From Planctomycetales bacterium 71-10 (GTDB lineage: Bacteria > Planctomycetota > Planctomycetia > Isosphaerales > Isosphaeraceae): 56,107 bases of DNA. The notes below the pieces were generated by a model that was not told the origin of the DNA, did no database searches, and saw only the letters and a list, made by a program, of their open reading frames with translations. Where the stretch lies: the NCBI GenBank assembly GCA_001898385.1, contig MKTT01000149.1, positions 1-56,107 of the forward strand. The letters are read 5' to 3'. This document shows positions 41,501 to 49,175 of the stretch, piece by piece; positions within the stretch are counted from its first letter, which is position 1; the number at the start of each line of letters is the position of its first letter. The translations under genes and the position numbers were made by a program.

Positions 41501-43072
41501 CGGATCAACGACGGCGGGGACGCGGGCGTCTTCGTCCGCTCGGATCCTCCGAACCTGACCGCCTATGAGGCCCAGATCAACAGCACGAACCGCGACCCGA
41601 GCCGGACGGGGAGCCTCTTCCGCCCGCCCGCCGGCATCGCCGTCGCAGCCGTCCGCGAGCCGCTTGTTGGGCCCGACGAGTGGTTCACGATGGACGTGGC
41701 CGTCGAGGGGGCGCACGTCGTCGTCAAGGTGAACGGCCGCGTCACGGCCGATTACATCGACCCCGATCCCCTCCCCGCGGGCGCGATCGCCCTCCAGGTC
41801 CACGACGCCCGGAGCCGCGTCGAGTTCCGCAGGATCGAGATCAAGGAGCTGGACGCCGCGCCTCCGGTCGTCGCCCCCGCCCCGGCCGTCGCCGCCGCCG
41901 ACGGCTTCACGCCGCTGTTCAACGGCCGCGACACGACCGGCTGGAAGACGCACGCCGGCCAGCCCGGCGACTGGCGCGTCGAGGGCGGCGTGCTCATCGG
42001 GACGGCCCCGGGCGCGAGCCACCTCTACACGACGCGCGGGGATTATGAGGACTTCGAGCTGCGCGTCGAGGCGAGGATCAACGGCGGCGGCAACAGCGGC
42101 GTCCTGTTCCGCGCGTCGGACGATCCCAGGCCGAAGTGGCCCCAGGGGTACGAGGCCCAGGTCTACGCCGGCGAAGGGCCCCAGACCGGCAGCCTGTACC
42201 GCGTGGCCGGCGCCCCCGTGGGAACCCTGAGCCGTCCCGTGGACGCCCCCACGCGCCTGACGAAGCCCGACGACTGGTTCACGATGAACGTCGTCGTCCG
42301 GGGCGATCACGTCGTCGTCAAGGTGAACGGCCAGAGCGCCGCGGACTACGTCGACCCCCGGCCCTTCGCGTCGGCCGGCTACATCGTCCTCCAGGTCCAC
42401 GACGCCCGGACCCGAGTCGAGTTCCGCAAGATCGAGATCAAGGAGCTGGCCGCCGCGCCGAGGCCCGCCCCCGCCCCGCGCGAGGGCTTCTCGCGGATCT
42501 TCAACGGGACGGACCTCTCCGGCTGGACGGTCGACAGCGGGCCGAAGGACGGCTGGACGGTCGAGGGCGGGGCGCTTACGGCGAAGGGGCCGGGCGACTA
42601 CCGCAAGGCGGGCTTCCTCCTCAGCGACCGCGATTACGGCGACTTCCGGCTCCGCTTCGAGTATCAGGCGTCCCCGGGCGCGAACAGCGGCGTGACGTTC
42701 CGGGCCCGGCCGGGGGAGTTCGAGGGGGCCGTCGCCCACCCGCTCCAGATCGAGCTATTCGACAGGGATCATCCCGACCTGAAGAACGGGACGTTCTTCT
42801 GGTCGACGAGCTTCCGGGCGGCGGATACGGAGCCGCCCGCGCGTCCCGCCGAGATGAAGCCGACGGGCGAATGGAACGCCGTCGAGCTGACCGTCCGCGG
42901 CGACGTGATGGCCTTCGCCGTCAACGGCCGCGAGGTCCAGAGAGCCCGGCTGGATGCGCTCGCCGGGCGGCCCGGCGCGAACCCCGCCCTCGGGCGTCGG
43001 CGGGGGAGGATCGGCTTCCAGTGCCACACGGGGACGGTCCGGTTCCGGAACGTCGAGATCATCGGTCTCTGA
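38582..43072 (+). CDS. Receptor-like Ser/Thr protein kinase with zinc finger, PEGA-like, WD40 and three DUF1080 domains
   Basis: 1496 residues. An N-terminal zinc finger H29-x3-C33-x2-C36 (HLDACPACRR) has the ZAS form of anti-sigma factors. The Hanks kinase is complete: GRGGMG (106-111), K128, HRD 220-222, DFG 243-245, APE 273-275. One membrane helix lies at about 460-481, so the rest should be extracytoplasmic: a PEGA-like domain (about 482-556), WD40 repeats (about 605-898, with repeated FSPDGRRLAS and KVWDVE motifs), then three DUF1080 domains (about 917-1092, 1106-1290, 1301-1496), each opening LFNG/LFN-x-GW. DUF1080 is a LamG-like beta-sandwich related to 3-keto-glycoside hydrolases. Sits between its ECF sigma and an FHA protein. 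Confidence 0.93.
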   Translation: MPDHPSEADLRAYGLGRLDDAPAAEIAAHLDACPACRRRAAEASSDSFLGRLRDARAAAGGGAEPSPQAVAARSATGGRDAEPPPADSLPPGLADHPDYTILRELGRGGMGVVYLAHNTIMGRDEVLKVMGAHIMERPGIFDRFQREIRAVARLHHKNIVTAYSAFRLGGGLVFAMEYVEGMDLARLIKVKGPLPVVHAAYFAQQAARGLQHAHERGMVHRDIKPHNLMLTHDGDLRVVKILDFGLAKATREGHVDAALTQSGQALGTPDYIAPEQILNAPDVDVRADVYSLGCTLYFFLTGRAPFRGNSLYDLYQAHMSREADPLNRIRPDVPSGLAALASKMIAKDPADRFQTPAEVADALAPFLKKAAADPRPATAPPRPAATDPAVELTRDDRPIPTPPPIPKPTAASPDKPAPPEAMWTSLIDFRDTEAAGRSATPPPVVLPARTAARGKLPPRAVAIGLGALGTLLALALLAAQLFVRTPDGTIVFDDLPKDAVVTVDGAKVDVAWAEGDAGRVSVAAGPHGLEVRQGRVKLYGDRVTVDAGKPFSIRLERPGVVPEGSAPRGDVASRATSAEGAAPAPTSAAVVPADDANPWPAAETPDGEIREGWFAAAVSPDLRRAIWDGPNGVFHIVSAAGDRAPIDVDASKHWVWHMDFSPDGEHVASSGNDDLVKIWDASTGALVRELRGHTAGVLSFAYSRDGRRLASAGMDATVRIWDVESGALQATLNGHTDNVWCVAFSPDGRRLASGEGNYEDRTKGPGQGKVLLWDLEAGSSVALDEHDMRAAAVAFSPDGRRLATASFDKTVKVWDVEARRCIATLRGTDACRTAVAFSPDGRLIAEVGRDGVARVWDASDFSLVVAREGLANFVRFSPGGGWIYTGGPANLKAWRIPRPAASAPTASPPAPPAPADGFTPLFNRWDLGGWEQDPNQPGDWRVENGVLVGTTPKRGYLNTIRRDYKDFRLRVEARINDGGDAGVFVRSDPPNLTAYEAQINSTNRDPSRTGSLFRPPAGIAVAAVREPLVGPDEWFTMDVAVEGAHVVVKVNGRVTADYIDPDPLPAGAIALQVHDARSRVEFRRIEIKELDAAPPVVAPAPAVAAADGFTPLFNGRDTTGWKTHAGQPGDWRVEGGVLIGTAPGASHLYTTRGDYEDFELRVEARINGGGNSGVLFRASDDPRPKWPQGYEAQVYAGEGPQTGSLYRVAGAPVGTLSRPVDAPTRLTKPDDWFTMNVVVRGDHVVVKVNGQSAADYVDPRPFASAGYIVLQVHDARTRVEFRKIEIKELAAAPRPAPAPREGFSRIFNGTDLSGWTVDSGPKDGWTVEGGALTAKGPGDYRKAGFLLSDRDYGDFRLRFEYQASPGANSGVTFRARPGEFEGAVAHPLQIELFDRDHPDLKNGTFFWSTSFRAADTEPPARPAEMKPTGEWNAVELTVRGDVMAFAVNGREVQRARLDALAGRPGANPALGRRRGRIGFQCHTGTVRFRNVEIIGL

Positions 43073-43124
43073 TCGGGGGCCGCCACGGGGCCGGATCGAG
43101 GGCGAACCAGCGTCGGAGGTCTCC

Positions 43125-43910
43125 ATGTCAGGGTCAAGGGCGAAGGTTCGCGTGGAAGAGGCGTTCGCGACGGCCACCACGGCGGTCGAGACCGACGAGG
43201 AGGTCCGCCGGTTGCAGAGATCGCGAGGGCGGGGCGACGGAGAGCCCGCTCTGAGGTCCCGGCCCGTCGACCGGCCGCCCATGGCCGTGCTGACGGTCTG
43301 CGACGACGGCTCCGACGAGGGGGAGGAGATCCGCCTCCGCGGCGACCGCTTCATCATCGGCCGCACGGCCGGCGACCTGACCATCCCCCACGACGGCCGG
43401 ATCTCGTCGCGGCACGTCGAGGTCGCCCGCCGCGAGGTCGACGGCGCGATCCGCTGGGTCGTCTCCGACCTCCGCAGCCGCAACGGCCTGTTCGTCCGCG
43501 TCTCCTGCGCGACGCTGGCCGACGGCTCCGAGTTCCTCGTCGGCCGGGGCCGCTATCGCTTCGACGCCCCCCGCCCCGCGCCGGAACGTCCCGGCCGGAC
43601 CCGCGGCCACGGCGACGCGCCCGCCGCGCCGGGCGTGTCCGAGATGCTCGCCGGGGGCCTCGGGGCGCGCGTCGTCCTCGACCCGGCGGCGGAGTGCTGG
43701 ATCGGCTCCGACCCCTCGTGCCTCATCCTCCGCCCCGACGACCGCTTCTGCGACCGCCGCCACGCCCGCCTCCGCGCCGACGGCCGCGGCCGATGGCGGC
43801 TCGACCACGCCGGCGCCCTCAACGGCGTCTGGCTCCGCGTCGACCGCGTCGTCGTCGAGCGCTCGCTCCACTTCCAGGCCGGAGAGCAGCGGTTCCGCCT
43901 CCGGGCCTGA
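43125..43910 (+). CDS. Double FHA-domain protein
   Basis: 261 residues from ATG 43125 (GGAGGT 4 bases upstream). Two forkhead-associated domains: the first at about 58-150 with FIIGR, RISSRHVEVAR and RSRNGLF, keeping the Ser-Arg-His phosphothreonine contacts; the second at about 175-261 with CWIGSDPSC, CDRRHARL and ALNGVWLRV. The second has RRH where the first has SSRH, so its phosphopeptide binding may differ. FHA domains read phosphothreonine, so this is a natural downstream reader of the kinase 52 bases upstream. Converges with the SHD1 gene (15-base gap). Confidence 0.92.
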   Translation: MSGSRAKVRVEEAFATATTAVETDEEVRRLQRSRGRGDGEPALRSRPVDRPPMAVLTVCDDGSDEGEEIRLRGDRFIIGRTAGDLTIPHDGRISSRHVEVARREVDGAIRWVVSDLRSRNGLFVRVSCATLADGSEFLVGRGRYRFDAPRPAPERPGRTRGHGDAPAAPGVSEMLAGGLGARVVLDPAAECWIGSDPSCLILRPDDRFCDRRHARLRADGRGRWRLDHAGALNGVWLRVDRVVVERSLHFQAGEQRFRLRA

Positions 43911-43925
43911 TCGGGCGGGCCCGGG

Positions 43926-45938
43926 TCATCGCACGCCGGTCGCCGAGATCTGCGACGTCCCCAGCGTGAACGTGTTGGCGCCGGGCTTCGGCCGGGCGAC
44001 GAGGCGCGGGACCTCGACGTGGGCGAAGAAGTCGTAATTCGGCTTCTCGAACTTCTTGACGTGGTCGGCCAGCGACTCGTTCGGGCCGAGGTGGGCGAAG
44101 TCGACGAACGGCAGCGTCGAGGCCGCCGACTCCCACGCGACCTGCCCCTGGTACGTCAGCTTGACCGAGCTGATGTGGGGGCGCACCTTGAAGTTGTCCG
44201 TGCGGAAGCCCGCCCCCATCGTCCGGTACGAGACGTCCTCCTCCTTGCCCTGCGCCATCGCGGCCGAGAGGACCAGCGGCGACCCCGCGGCCACCTTCGC
44301 CTGCACCTGGGCGAGCCGGGCCGTCAGCGACTCGACCACCTTCGGCCGCTGCGAGGCGTCGGGGATCCCGTTCACGTCGATCGTCACCGCGGCTCCGGGG
44401 CGGAGGACGAAGTAGTCGGGGTCGGCGAGCGCCTGCTTCAGCGCGTGGACCGCGGCCGGCTGCGGGATCCGCGCGGGGACCACGGCGCTCGGCTGGTTGT
44501 GGGGGGCGTGGAGGAGGAACCAGCAGAGCCCCGTGCGGTCGCCGACGACCGTCTCGCCGCCGTCGTACTGCCAGAGCTTCACCTGGCTGTCGACGTCGAT
44601 GATGAACCGATCGCCCACCAGGACGTGGTCGTCGTCGGTCCAGATCGGCGGCGAGCCGGCCTGGACGGCGACCGGCGCCAGCAGGATGTCGCGGTGCAGC
44701 GACCCGTCCTCCGTGTTCCAGGCGTACAGCTTGCCCGCGCTCACGCAGGCGAGCCGCTTGCCCGAAGGGCTGAACCCCAGCGCGGGCCAGGCGGAGTGCG
44801 TCACGGGCATCGGCTGCAACGCCGCGACCCGGCCGGCGTCGACCTCCAGCACGCCGAGCTTCCCCTTCTCCACGAAGGCCAGGAACTTGCCGTCCGGCGA
44901 GATCCCCGGGATGCAGCCGTCGTCGACGGTGATCGTCGTCCGGGGCTGCACCGGGTCGAGGTCCCAGACCACCAGCTTCCCCTTGCCGCCGATCGTGGCG
45001 AACCGGCCCGTCCCCAGGAACTTCGCCCACTGGATGTTGCGGTCGTTCTTGTCCAGGTCGCCGTAGGGCTCGAACCGCCACGCCTTCTCCAGCGCCTCCG
45101 CCGTCAGGTTCCACAGCTCCAGCCGCCCCGAGTTGCCGAAGCCGAACTCCTCGTTCCGCACCAGGAGCCGGTCGCCCGAGTCGGACAGGTCGAGCGGGAC
45201 CATCACCCCCTCCGACCTCCCCTGCCCCAGCAGCTTCCCGGACCGCAGGTCGCACAGCACGACCCGGCTCGTCCCGGGCTTGGGGTTGTCCATCGCGAAG
45301 CCCGCCAGCGCGTGCGTGCCGGGGGCGTTGACGAGGAAGCCCTCCCTCTTCTCGAAGAAATCGGCCCGGGGCGGGATCGGGACCGCCCGCGGCCGGGAGC
45401 CCTCCGGGGCCGCCGGCGCGGGGCCGATCGCCAGCTTCCACGGGCCGTCGGGCGGCATCTCCGGCAGGGCCGCGGCCGACCAGTCGGGCTGCACCTCGGG
45501 CGTGCCGTCGTCCGGCGGCGGCGTCCCGTCGAACGGCGACGGCGCCGCCGGGCGGCCGAACGGCGTCGACCTGGCGCCGGGCCGGGCCATCGCGCTCGGG
45601 CGGGGGGCGGGCGTCGCGGCCTTCTTCGCGGGCTCGGCCGGGACGGGCTTGAACGGGTCCTCCTCGGCCAGCTTCTTCTGCTGCGCCTCGACGTACTGCC
45701 GGTCGGCCGAGCAGAGCTTCTCCAGGTCGACCTGCATCTGCGAGCCGTCGGCCTTCTTCAGCATGACGTTCGCGCCGTTCATCCCGGCGTACTTCGCCTG
45801 GATCTTGAACCGCCCGCTGGCGTCCTTCCACGTCCGCATCTCGGGCTCGTCGGCCCGGCTCGCGACGACCGCCCCCAGGACGAACAGCACGAACGCCCAC
45901 CCGCGGCGCATCGCCGCGCGATCGAGAACAGCCCGCAT
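43926..45938 (-). CDS. Exported SHD1-domain and beta-propeller-like protein
   Basis: 670 residues. A signal peptide (FVLFVLGAVVASRA) precedes an SHD1 domain at about 35-85 (MRTWKDASGRFKIQAKYAGM, QVDLEKLCSADRQYV), typical of planctomycetal exported proteins. A Pro-rich linker leads to repeated beta-propeller-like blades (GKLVVWDLDP, ISPDGKFLAFVEKGKLGVLE, FSPSGKRLACVSAGKLYAWN). GGAGGG lies 9 bases before ATG 45938; Met10 at 45911 is an alternative. A good promoter is at 46014-46042. The function is unknown. Confidence 0.82.
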   Translation of the reverse strand: MRAVLDRAAMRRGWAFVLFVLGAVVASRADEPEMRTWKDASGRFKIQAKYAGMNGANVMLKKADGSQMQVDLEKLCSADRQYVEAQQKKLAEEDPFKPVPAEPAKKAATPAPRPSAMARPGARSTPFGRPAAPSPFDGTPPPDDGTPEVQPDWSAAALPEMPPDGPWKLAIGPAPAAPEGSRPRAVPIPPRADFFEKREGFLVNAPGTHALAGFAMDNPKPGTSRVVLCDLRSGKLLGQGRSEGVMVPLDLSDSGDRLLVRNEEFGFGNSGRLELWNLTAEALEKAWRFEPYGDLDKNDRNIQWAKFLGTGRFATIGGKGKLVVWDLDPVQPRTTITVDDGCIPGISPDGKFLAFVEKGKLGVLEVDAGRVAALQPMPVTHSAWPALGFSPSGKRLACVSAGKLYAWNTEDGSLHRDILLAPVAVQAGSPPIWTDDDHVLVGDRFIIDVDSQVKLWQYDGGETVVGDRTGLCWFLLHAPHNQPSAVVPARIPQPAAVHALKQALADPDYFVLRPGAAVTIDVNGIPDASQRPKVVESLTARLAQVQAKVAAGSPLVLSAAMAQGKEEDVSYRTMGAGFRTDNFKVRPHISSVKLTYQGQVAWESAASTLPFVDFAHLGPNESLADHVKKFEKPNYDFFAHVEVPRLVARPKPGANTFTLGTSQISATGVR

Positions 45939-46013
45939 GATCGCGACCCTCCGACGGGCGGCCCCCCGATCTCGCCGCGACCCGAGGCCGGATCGAGGGA
46001 CGCCGATGCGATC

Positions 46014-46042
46014 AACATACCTCCGCGGAGGCGGGCCATCAA
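46014..46042 (-). promoter_or_regulatory. Promoter of the SHD1 gene
   Basis: Minus strand: TTGATG (46037-46042), exactly 17 bases, TATGTT (46014-46019), about 75 bases before the ATG at 45938. Confidence 0.55.
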
Positions 46043-46129
46043 GCGTGCGGCCTCGCGGGCCGTCGCGGGCGGCCCGGCTCCCGCCGCGCGGGCCATGTCG
46101 ACCCCGAGGGTTGTGGAGGTCCTTTAGTT

Positions 46130-46158
46130 TTGGGTGGATCGAGGCGTGGGGGCATAAT
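46130..46158 (+). promoter_or_regulatory. Promoter upstream of the sigma remnant and second kinase
   Basis: TTGGGT (46130-46135), 17 bases, CATAAT (46153-46158), with the -10 matching consensus at 5 of 6. It would transcribe the sigma remnant and the kinase, whose start is about 430 bases further on. Confidence 0.5.
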
Positions 46159-46204
46159 CCGCAAAGATTCGGTTAGACTCCGGGCCAGGCGAGCGTAGAC
46201 GACG

Positions 46205-46571
46205 ATGGTCGCGTTCAATCCGCCGCCGACGTGCCCCAGGCTGCTGGGGATCCCCGGGATGGACGAGGCGTGGGGGACGCTCCTGGACCGTTACGGCCCG
46301 CCGATCGACGCCCGCTGCCGCGCGGAGGGCCGACGCGGAGGACTCCGGGGGATGGTCCGCGCCCGGCTCGTCGGGGCGATCCGGGGCTTCCGGCACGACC
46401 CCTCGCGCCGGCCCGGGGCTACCTCCAGCGGGTCGTGGACGACGCCATCCGCTCGCACCGGCGGACCCTCCGGCGCAGGCCGTGGGGGGGCTCTCCGGGA
46501 GGGCGGTGTACGTGGCCAAGTGTCGGGTGCCGGCCAGCCTCCGCGCGGAGGCCCGGTCGCCCGACGGCTGA
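46205..46571 (+). pseudogene. Decayed ECF sigma factor, frameshifted and shortened
   Basis: Three reading frames each hold a piece of an ECF sigma homologous to the gene at 37917. Frame 1 from ATG 46205: MDEAWGTLLDRYGPPIDARC then RARLVGAIRGFRHDPSRR. At about 46420 the homology moves to the next frame: GYLQRVVDDAIRSHRRTLRR, matching the FRAWLRQVAVNRVRSHRR region of the intact factor. Near 46500 it moves again: AVYVAKCRVPASLRAEAR, the end of a sigma4 region, stopping at TGA 46569. Only about 120 codons remain and most of sigma4 is gone. The first frame runs by chance into the kinase frame. Confidence 0.75.
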
Positions 46572-46594
46572 ACCCGCCGGAGCCCGTCGCGCCG

Positions 46595-49147
46595 ATGCCC
46601 CACCCGAGCGAGACCGACCTGAGGGCCCTCCTCGACGGGGGGCTCGACCCGGACCGGGCCGAGACGGTGTCCGACCACCTCGACGCCTGCCCCGACTGCC
46701 GCGACGTGGCCGAACGGCTGACCGCGGTCCCGCACGACCTCTGGGCCGCCCTGGCCGTCGAGGGGGGGCGGCCCCGCTCGGGAGTCCCGACGGTGCCGGG
46801 TTACGAGGACCTGGAGGAGCTGGGCCGGGGCGGCTGCGGCGTGGTGTACCGGGCCTTCGAGAGGGCGGCGGGGCGGGTCGTGGCCCTGAAGGTCCTCCGC
46901 GCCGGGGCTCTGGCCAGCCCGGCCGAGCACGCCTGGTTCCTCGCCGAGGCGCGGGCCGCGGCGCGGCTGCGGCACCCGAACGTCCTGGGCGTGCTGGCCG
47001 TCGGCGAGTCGTACGAGCTGCCCTATTACGCGATGGACTACATGCCGGCCGGCTCGCTCGCCGCCCGGCTCGACGGCGCGCCGATGGCCCCGGCCGAGGC
47101 CGCGCGGCTGGTCGCGGCGGTCGCCGACGGCGTCCAGCACGCCCACGAGAACGGCGTGATCCACCGCGACCTCAAGCCGGGCAACATCCTGCTGGACGCC
47201 CCCCCGGGGGGCGGGCCGGCCGCTCCCAGGGTCTCGGACTTCGGCATGGCCAAGCAGGCCGACTCCTCGCGCTCGGCCACGCCGTCGCAGGCGGTGCTCG
47301 GCACGCCCAGCTACATGGCCCCGGAGCAGGCGATGGGCCGCAGCCGCGACGTCGGCCCCGCGGCCGACGTCTACGCGCTGGGCGCCGTGCTGTATGAGCT
47401 GCTCACCGGCCGGCCGCCGTTCCGCGGGGCCTCCCCCTACGAGACGCTCCTCCAGGTCGGCCGCGACGAGCCCGTCCCCCCGCGCCGGCTCCGCGCGGGG
47501 CTGCCGGCCGACCTGGACGTGATCTGCCTGAAGTGCCTGGACAAGGACCCCCGCCGCCGCTACCCCTCGGCCCGCGCCATGGCCGACGACCTCCGCGCCT
47601 TCCTGGGCCGCCGGCCGATCGCCGCCCGCCCCCTGGGCCCGATCGGCCGCCTGGCGCGCTGGGCCCGCCGCGAGCGCAAGGTCGCCGCGCTGGTCGGGAC
47701 GTCGCTCCTGCTGCTGGTCGCCGGCCTCGTCGCCACGACCGCCCTCTGGCGCCGGGCCGAGTCCCGCGGCGCCGACGTCCGCCGCCTCCTCGCCTCCTAC
47801 ACCCGGTCCACGCACCTCCTCCTGCGCAACCCGCAACTGCTGAGCGTCGAGGAGCGCGCCGACCTGGCGAAGGCCGTCGAGGACTACCAGGCCCACCTCT
47901 CCGAGGTCGCAGGCGACGCGGCCGAGGAGCGCCGGATGGCCTACGAGACCCTCCAGCTCGCCGCGGGGATCGTGGATCTCGGCGACCGCGCGACGGCCGG
48001 GCGCATGGTCCGCCGCGCCGTGGCGGTCCTCGGCCGGCTCGGCGACGAGGGGCTCGAATACCGCCACGATTACGCCGAGGGGTGCTCCCAACTCGGCAAC
48101 CTGCTGGCGACGGGGGGGCGCGAGGACGAGGCCCGGCCGCACTTCGAAGAAGCCGTCCGCGTCCTCTCCGACCTCGTCGCGCTCTCGTCCGGGCGCGACA
48201 AGTACCGGGGGGCCCTGGCCGGAGCCCAGACGAACCTGGCGCAGTGGCACAACCGCCACGGCGACCCGGCCGGGGCCGAGACGCTGTATCGGGAGTCGCT
48301 GGCCATCAACCGGGACCTCGTCGCCCGCTACCCGGAAGACCCGATGCGCTACCAGTATTTCAACTGGGCCTGCCGGGGGCTGGCGTGGCTGCTGATGAGT
48401 CGCGGCGACCGCGAGGGCCATCTGGCCCTGATGCGGGAGCAGTTGGAGCTGGCGAGGCGCATGCGCGACCATCCCAACTGGCCCCGGATCGCTCGGAACT
48501 TGATCGGTCCGGATCTGGCGCGAGCGATGGACGAGGGCGGGTGGCCCGACGACGCCGCCCGCGTCCTGGCGTGGGGCCGGGAACTCGCGGCACGGGCGGC
48601 GGCCGAACGGCCCAACGATCAGGAAGCCGCCGTGGAATACGCCTCCTGGCTGGCCGCCGAAGGGAGCCGACGCCGGCCATCCGAGCCCGACGCGGCGCGT
48701 GAACTCTTCCGGCGCGCCATCGGAGTCCTCTCTCCCTGGGCCGGAGGCCCTCCCGGCCCGGCGGCGGCCGACCTCGCCTGGATGCTCGCCGTCTGCCCCG
48801 ATCCTTCCCTCCGCGACCCGGCCCGCGCCCTGGCCCTGGTCCCCCTCGCCGAGGGGCCTCCGGCATACCCCCGCCTGATCGCCGGGGCCGCCCTCTTCGA
48901 GCTGGGCCGGTATGACGAGGCGATCCGGGAACTCGACGCCTGCCTGGCCGTCGCCGGCTCCGCTGCGCCCGACTTCTGGCGCGGCTCCGCCCTCGCCTAC
49001 CGGGCCCTGACCCTCCGGAAGCTCGGCGACGCGACCCGGGCCGAGGCCGACTTCCTCGCGGCGACGGCGGCGCTCAAAGACCGCGGGCGGTGGGAATGGG
49101 ACCGCGATTTGCTCAGGCGATGGGAGCGGGACGAGCCGGCCCCTTGA
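46595..49147 (+). CDS. Ser/Thr protein kinase with N-terminal zinc finger and C-terminal TPR-like region
   Basis: 850 residues from ATG 46595; an upstream in-frame extension to 46205 is the remnant of a sigma gene and is not used. Zinc finger H28-x3-C32-x2-C35 (HLDACPDCRD). Kinase: GRGGCG (77-82), K99, HRD 190-192, DFG 215-217, APEQ about 242. A membrane helix at about 365-387 (AALVGTSLLLLVAGLVATTA) separates it from an extracytoplasmic helical, TPR-like region (for example QTNLAQWHNRHGDPAGAETL and AALFELGRYDEAIRELDACL). The same ZAS-kinase-TM plan as the kinase at 38582, but a different sensor half. Confidence 0.92.
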   Translation: MPHPSETDLRALLDGGLDPDRAETVSDHLDACPDCRDVAERLTAVPHDLWAALAVEGGRPRSGVPTVPGYEDLEELGRGGCGVVYRAFERAAGRVVALKVLRAGALASPAEHAWFLAEARAAARLRHPNVLGVLAVGESYELPYYAMDYMPAGSLAARLDGAPMAPAEAARLVAAVADGVQHAHENGVIHRDLKPGNILLDAPPGGGPAAPRVSDFGMAKQADSSRSATPSQAVLGTPSYMAPEQAMGRSRDVGPAADVYALGAVLYELLTGRPPFRGASPYETLLQVGRDEPVPPRRLRAGLPADLDVICLKCLDKDPRRRYPSARAMADDLRAFLGRRPIAARPLGPIGRLARWARRERKVAALVGTSLLLLVAGLVATTALWRRAESRGADVRRLLASYTRSTHLLLRNPQLLSVEERADLAKAVEDYQAHLSEVAGDAAEERRMAYETLQLAAGIVDLGDRATAGRMVRRAVAVLGRLGDEGLEYRHDYAEGCSQLGNLLATGGREDEARPHFEEAVRVLSDLVALSSGRDKYRGALAGAQTNLAQWHNRHGDPAGAETLYRESLAINRDLVARYPEDPMRYQYFNWACRGLAWLLMSRGDREGHLALMREQLELARRMRDHPNWPRIARNLIGPDLARAMDEGGWPDDAARVLAWGRELAARAAAERPNDQEAAVEYASWLAAEGSRRRPSEPDAARELFRRAIGVLSPWAGGPPGPAAADLAWMLAVCPDPSLRDPARALALVPLAEGPPAYPRLIAGAALFELGRYDEAIRELDACLAVAGSAAPDFWRGSALAYRALTLRKLGDATRAEADFLAATAALKDRGRWEWDRDLLRRWERDEPAP

Positions 49148-49175
49148 GCCGCCCGGCCGGCGGCCCTCGGCGTCG

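Noticed and set aside
46205..46594. N-terminal 130-residue extension of the second kinase
   Set aside because: The stretch is one frame of a decayed sigma factor that reads into the kinase frame by chance; the kinase has its own ATG at 46595 matching the start of the first kinase (MPHPSETDLR / MPDHPSEADLR).
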